Positions 60,658 through 64,000 of a stretch of DNA of 64,000 bases are shown in pieces. The notes under the pieces were generated by a model that saw only the letters and a program-made list of their open reading frames with translations, searched no databases and was not told where the DNA came from. Made by a program: the position numbers and the translations under genes. This DNA comes from Serratia nematodiphila DZ0503SBS1 (lineage in GTDB: Bacteria > Pseudomonadota > Gammaproteobacteria > Enterobacterales > Enterobacteriaceae): the NCBI RefSeq assembly GCF_000738675.1, contig NZ_JPUX01000001.1, forward strand, positions 806,001 to 870,000. The letters run 5' to 3'. Each line of letters opens with the position of its first letter. Position 1 is the stretch's first letter.

Positions 60658-61602
60658 TTATTTCCCCGCTTTGCGGGCGTTTGCTGGAAAAACAGCCATA
60701 TCGCCGCTTTTCTGCTGGTCAAACAGCCAAATCAGCCAATCAATCAACACCCTGACCCGCGGCGCCAGGAAACGGCCGGGCGGATACATGATGTAAATCG
60801 GCATCGGCGGGGGCGGCGTGTCCGCCAACACTTCCACCAGCTCTCCCTGTTTCAGCCAGGGCGCCAGCGAATAGCGCGCCGCCTGAATCAATCCCATGCC
60901 GGCGCGTGCGCCGGCGATGTAGGCGTCGGCGCCGCTGACGCTGAGCCGGGCGGGCAGCTCGCGCAGTTCCAGCTTGCCGCCGCGGCAGAATTCCAGCGGG
61001 TAATCGCGGTTGCTGGCCAGTGAAAAATACCCCACCGCGCGATGCGGCTCCAGGCTATCGATGTCAAGCGGCGTACCGTGGGCCTGCAGATAAGCGGGGG
61101 AAGCGCAGGTGACCTGCGGCAGCTGGGCGATGCGCCGCGCCGCCAGGCCGTCGTCTTCGGTTTCCCAGGCGCGCAGCACGCAGTCCACGCCTTCGCGCAA
61201 CAGATCGACGTGGGTGTCGTTGGCGCCCAGCGCCAGCGTGATGTCGGGATACCGCCGATAAAAGTCGTCCAGCGCCGGAATCACCACCTCGCGCGCCAGC
61301 GAATGGGGCATATCGATGCGCACCTTGCCGGACGGCTGCAGCTTATGCTGGCTGAACAGCGTGTCCGCCTCTTCCAGCGCCCCCAGCAGCTGCACGCAGC
61401 GCTGGTAATAGAGGCTGCCTTCGCTGGTCACCTGCACCTGGCGGGTGGTGCGGATCAGCAGGCGCACACCCAGCCGCTGTTCCAGCCGTTTCAGCGCGTT
61501 GCTGACCGTGGCGCGCGGCAGCTGCAGACGTTCGGCCGCCCGGCTGAAGCTGCCCAGTTCGACGATGCGGGTAAAAATGCGCATGGCTTGAACCTGATCC
61601 AT
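60658..61602 (-). CDS. LysR-family regulator
   Basis: The 314-residue protein starts at the ATG at 61602, after GGAGT, with a LysR helix-turn-helix (MDQVQAMRIFTRIVELGSFS, RAAERLQLPRATVSNALKRL) and a C-terminal effector domain of the CrgA-like type. A 62-residue upstream extension has no domain and lacks a ribosome site. It is divergent from an aldo-keto reductase gene by 118 bp and probably regulates it. Confidence 0.85.
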   Translation of the reverse strand: MDQVQAMRIFTRIVELGSFSRAAERLQLPRATVSNALKRLEQRLGVRLLIRTTRQVQVTSEGSLYYQRCVQLLGALEEADTLFSQHKLQPSGKVRIDMPHSLAREVVIPALDDFYRRYPDITLALGANDTHVDLLREGVDCVLRAWETEDDGLAARRIAQLPQVTCASPAYLQAHGTPLDIDSLEPHRAVGYFSLASNRDYPLEFCRGGKLELRELPARLSVSGADAYIAGARAGMGLIQAARYSLAPWLKQGELVEVLADTPPPPMPIYIMYPPGRFLAPRVRVLIDWLIWLFDQQKSGDMAVFPANARKAGK

Positions 61603-61720
61603 GTCCACTCCGGATTGTTGGTGATTTTTGAACAGTGATGTGCAATCTGCATTATTTATCTTTGTCGTGTAAACAACCAGACTTTGCTGCGTTATCCATT
61701 CACCGCATGAGGGCAGCACA

Positions 61721-62713
61721 ATGCAACAACGTAAACTCGGCTCCAACGGTCCCGTCGTCTCCGCCCTGGGGCTGGGATGCATGGGCATGAGCGACTTCTA
61801 TTCCACCGGCGCCGATCGGCAGGAAGCCATCGCCACGCTGCACCGGGCGCTGGAGTTGGGCGTCACGCTGCTCGACACCGCCGACATGTACGGGCCGCAC
61901 ACCAACGAAGAGCTGGTGGGGGAGGCGATCAGGGGCAAGCGGCAACAGGTGTTCCTGGCCACCAAGTTCGGCATCCTGCGCGATCCGGCGGATCCTTCGG
62001 CGCGCGGCGTCAGCAGCCGGCCCGAGTATATCCGGCGCTCCGTAGAGGGGAGCCTGCGGCGCTTGGGCGTGGAGGAGATCGATCTCTATTATCAGCACCG
62101 GGTCGATCCGCAAGTGCCGATCGAAGACGTCGTGGGTACGATGGCGGATCTGATCCGAGAAGGCAAGATCCGCCACATCGGCCTGAGCGAGGCGTCGGTC
62201 GCCACGCTGGAGCGGGCGCACAAGGTGCATCCGATCACCGCGCTGCAGACCGAGTATTCGCTGTGGACGCGCGACGCCGAGCAGGGCGTGCTGGCGGCCT
62301 GCGAGCGCCTGGGCATCGGTTTTGTGCCCTACAGCCCGTTAGGGCGCGGTTTCCTCACCGGCGCTATCCGGCGGCCGGAGGATCTGGCCGAGGACGATTT
62401 CCGCCGCAGTAACCCGCGTTTCCAGGGGGAAAACTTCGCCCGCAACCTGGCGCTGGTGGCGAAGGTGAGCGAGCTGGCGGCGCAGAAGGGCGTCAAGCCT
62501 TCTCAGTTGGCGCTGGCCTGGGTATTGGCGCAGGGCGAACACATTGTGCCGATCCCCGGCACCAAACGCCGTCGCTATCTGGAAGAGAACGTCGCCGCGG
62601 CGGAGATCGCGCTGAGCGCGGCTGAACTGGCGGCGATAGAAGCGGTGTTTCCGCTGAGCGCGGCGGCCGGCGATCGCTACGGCGCGGAGTCGATGACCTA
62701 TATCAACGGCTAA
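61721..62713 (+). CDS. Aldo/keto reductase
   Basis: The 330-residue protein is an AKR with the catalytic tetrad in [15 protein letters not shown] (Asp and Tyr), TKFGI (Lys) and YYQHRVDP (His), and [14 protein letters not shown] near the N-terminus. The cofactor region ends [14 protein letters not shown]. It resembles YajO/PLR-type NADPH reductases for aldehydes. It is divergent from a LysR-type gene that probably controls it and convergent with rsmC across a strong terminator. Confidence 0.88.
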   Translation: MQQRKLGSNGPVVSALGLGCMGMSDFYSTGADRQEAIATLHRALELGVTLLDTADMYGPHTNEELVGEAIRGKRQQVFLATKFGILRDPADPSARGVSSRPEYIRRSVEGSLRRLGVEEIDLYYQHRVDPQVPIEDVVGTMADLIREGKIRHIGLSEASVATLERAHKVHPITALQTEYSLWTRDAEQGVLAACERLGIGFVPYSPLGRGFLTGAIRRPEDLAEDDFRRSNPRFQGENFARNLALVAKVSELAAQKGVKPSQLALAWVLAQGEHIVPIPGTKRRRYLEENVAAAEIALSAAELAAIEAVFPLSAAAGDRYGAESMTYING

Positions 62714-62739
62714 AAAAAAGCGCGGCCTCGGGCCGCGCT
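62712..62739. terminator. Bidirectional terminator between the aldo/keto reductase gene and rsmC
   Basis: A perfect 9-bp GC-rich stem (AGCGCGGCC/GGCCGCGCT, 62719-62727 and 62731-62739) with loop TCG. A run of eight A at its left becomes a T-run for the minus-strand rsmC transcript. On the plus strand the following CTGTCGTTTT is weaker. Confidence 0.85.
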
Positions 62740-62763
62740 CTGTCGTTTTCCGCCAACGGAAAC

Positions 62764-63804
62764 TTATTTTTTCTTCGGCGCGCGCGGCGGGCGGCCGACG
62801 GTCGCCTGGTACACCTTGAAGCGGCCGTTTTGCGCCAGCACTTCGTGGCTGCCGAAGGTGGCGTCCAGAATGTCCGGGTAGGGCAGGAAGGCGTTGGCGA
62901 CGATGCGCAACTGGCCGCCGATCGGCAGGTGCTTCACCGCGCCGCGGATCAGCGTTTCGGCAGCGGTCAGGCTGGTCTGCAGCCCGTCGTGGAACGGCGG
63001 GTTGGAGATGATCATGTCGAAACGGCCGGTGATATCGGAGTAAACGTTGCTGACGATCACTTCGCCTTCGATGCCGTTGGCGGCCAGCGTTGCGCGGCTG
63101 GATTCCACCGCGGCGGCATTGACGTCGCTGAGGGTCAGTTTCACCTTCGGCGACAGCTTGGCCATCACCGAGGCCATGACGCCGGCGCCGCAGCCGATGT
63201 CCAGCACCTTGCCTTTCATGTGTTTTTCCAGCGTCGACAGCAGCAGCGAGCTGCCGACGTCCAGGCCGTCGCGGCTGAACACGCCCGGCAGCGTTTTCAC
63301 TTCCAGATCGTGCAGCTGATAGCTGTCCCACCACTCGTTCAGGTCGAACTCGGTCTGCGCGTCCAGGCGGCCGTGATACAGGCCGCAGCGGCGCGCGCTG
63401 TCGATTTTCACCAGCGTGACGTGGCCTTCCAGCGTTGGCTCGGCGCTGCGCACGCCGCTGCGGTTTTCACCGACCACGAACACGTCCGCGCCCACCGGCA
63501 GCAGCGCCAGCAGGTTGCACAGCTGGAATTGCGCTTCCTGCTTGCTCTTCGGCCAGTAGTAAACCAGCGTGTCGCAGTCGGCGACGAAAGCGGGATCGAC
63601 GGTCAAACCGAACTGCACGTTATCGCCCATCGTCCGGTTCAGTAACTGCCAGTGATGGTATTGCTGAGTGTGGACGCGCACGTCCGCGGCCTCGAATTGG
63701 GCCGGCAGGCTGTCCTGCAGGTCGCCGGCAAACAGCACGCGGCGTTCGATAAATTCATCACTGTGGCGCAGCATGACTTCACTGGCGGGGGTTAATGCAG
63801 ACAT
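62764..63804 (-). CDS. rsmC: 16S rRNA m2G1207 methyltransferase RsmC
   Basis: The 346-residue protein methylates guanine 1207 of 16S rRNA in the small subunit. The N-terminal half is the degenerate methyltransferase domain; the C-terminal domain has the SAM-binding [12 protein letters not shown] and the catalytic ISNPPFHDG. It aligns with E. coli RsmC (343 residues). I use the ATG at 63804, preceded by AGGAG. It is divergent from holD, the E. coli arrangement. Confidence 0.93.
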   Translation of the reverse strand: MSALTPASEVMLRHSDEFIERRVLFAGDLQDSLPAQFEAADVRVHTQQYHHWQLLNRTMGDNVQFGLTVDPAFVADCDTLVYYWPKSKQEAQFQLCNLLALLPVGADVFVVGENRSGVRSAEPTLEGHVTLVKIDSARRCGLYHGRLDAQTEFDLNEWWDSYQLHDLEVKTLPGVFSRDGLDVGSSLLLSTLEKHMKGKVLDIGCGAGVMASVMAKLSPKVKLTLSDVNAAAVESSRATLAANGIEGEVIVSNVYSDITGRFDMIISNPPFHDGLQTSLTAAETLIRGAVKHLPIGGQLRIVANAFLPYPDILDATFGSHEVLAQNGRFKVYQATVGRPPRAPKKK

Positions 63805-63950
63805 CAGATATTGGCTCCTGGAAATGAGACCGGGGATTATAGAGCTTTGTGGCGATATGTTCGACGGGTTTGTTGGCGCGGGCTGCGCGGGTTTGTTAGC
63901 ATAGCGCGGCGCATGGCAGGCATGGCGCACCACAACGGGTAGGAATCGGC

Positions 63951-64000
63951 ATGGCATCAAAACGCGACTGGCTGTTACAACAACTGGGTATTACGCAGTG
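63951..64000 (+). CDS. holD: DNA polymerase III psi subunit (start only)
   Basis: The first 16 residues, [16 protein letters not shown], match the N-terminus of E. coli HolD, which links the clamp loader to single-strand-binding protein. The rest lies beyond the window. Position next to a divergent rsmC is the E. coli order. GGTAGGAATC provides the ribosome site. Confidence 0.9.
   Translation, partial: MASKRDWLLQQLGITQ

Noticed and set aside
62339-63334. A 331-codon minus-strand frame across the terminator and rsmC
   Set aside because: It is a shadow of rsmC and the aldo/keto reductase with no ribosome site, and it crosses a strong terminator.

Overview
The window looks like chromosomal DNA of a Serratia marcescens-like member of the Enterobacterales. 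The evidence is high GC content, E. coli-like housekeeping genes (ldtB/ybiS, ampH, rsmC, holD, three tandem tRNA-Leu genes), a complete enterobacterial hpa gene set and ERIC-type repeats. I see no insertion sequence, prophage, CRISPR array or broken gene. Most of the sequence is catabolic operons, each next to its own regulator and several with readable operators.

Layout, 1-11.6 kb: a 5'-truncated Rob-like regulator; ldtB with a promoter and long leader; a MarR-type regulator divergent from a UbiX/UbiD/subunit D hydroxyarylic acid decarboxylase operon, with idi directly downstream; an orphan double-glycine peptide; and an exbD-tonB-receptor-exbB-phospholipase D cluster. 11.6-18.3 kb: a probable beta-alanine or beta-peptide operon (bauA, bauC/mmsA, amino-acid permease, P1 beta-aminopeptidase) with a divergent LysR gene and a 30-residue membrane peptide. 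18.3-25.6 kb: an ERIC element, an iron alcohol dehydrogenase, a LuxR-type regulator with a palindrome before an FAD amine-oxidase-like gene, a cupin, a lipase, a histone-deacetylase-like amidohydrolase and an MFS carrier.

25.7-45.9 kb is one large aromatic and aromatic-amine island. A MoaR-like LuxR regulator is followed by atsA-atsB (serine-type arylsulfatase and its radical-SAM maturase), a permease, a DUF3156 gene, two SDR genes and moaF. Then comes the complete 4-hydroxyphenylacetate pathway: hpaR, hpaG1, hpaG2, hpaE, hpaD, hpaF, hpaH, hpaI, hpaX, hpaA, hpaB, hpaC. Two matching 16-bp palindromes sit the same distance upstream of -10 boxes before atsA and before the permease, which predicts one co-regulated unit. 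The hpaD gene is the single-chain vicinal-oxygen-chelate dioxygenase known from actinobacteria rather than the E. coli LigB-type enzyme.

45.9-64 kb: ampH; a FadR-type regulator and a complete non-phosphorylative L-fucose pathway from permease to pyruvate plus lactate; two MFS/regulator pairs, one with twin TetR operators; a diguanylate cyclase; a DUF1435 gene; three tRNA-Leu(CAG) genes; a LysR/aldo-keto reductase pair; rsmC; and the start of holD.

Gene functions come from recognising family features by eye. Operators, promoters and terminators are read from sequence symmetry and spacing and are untested.
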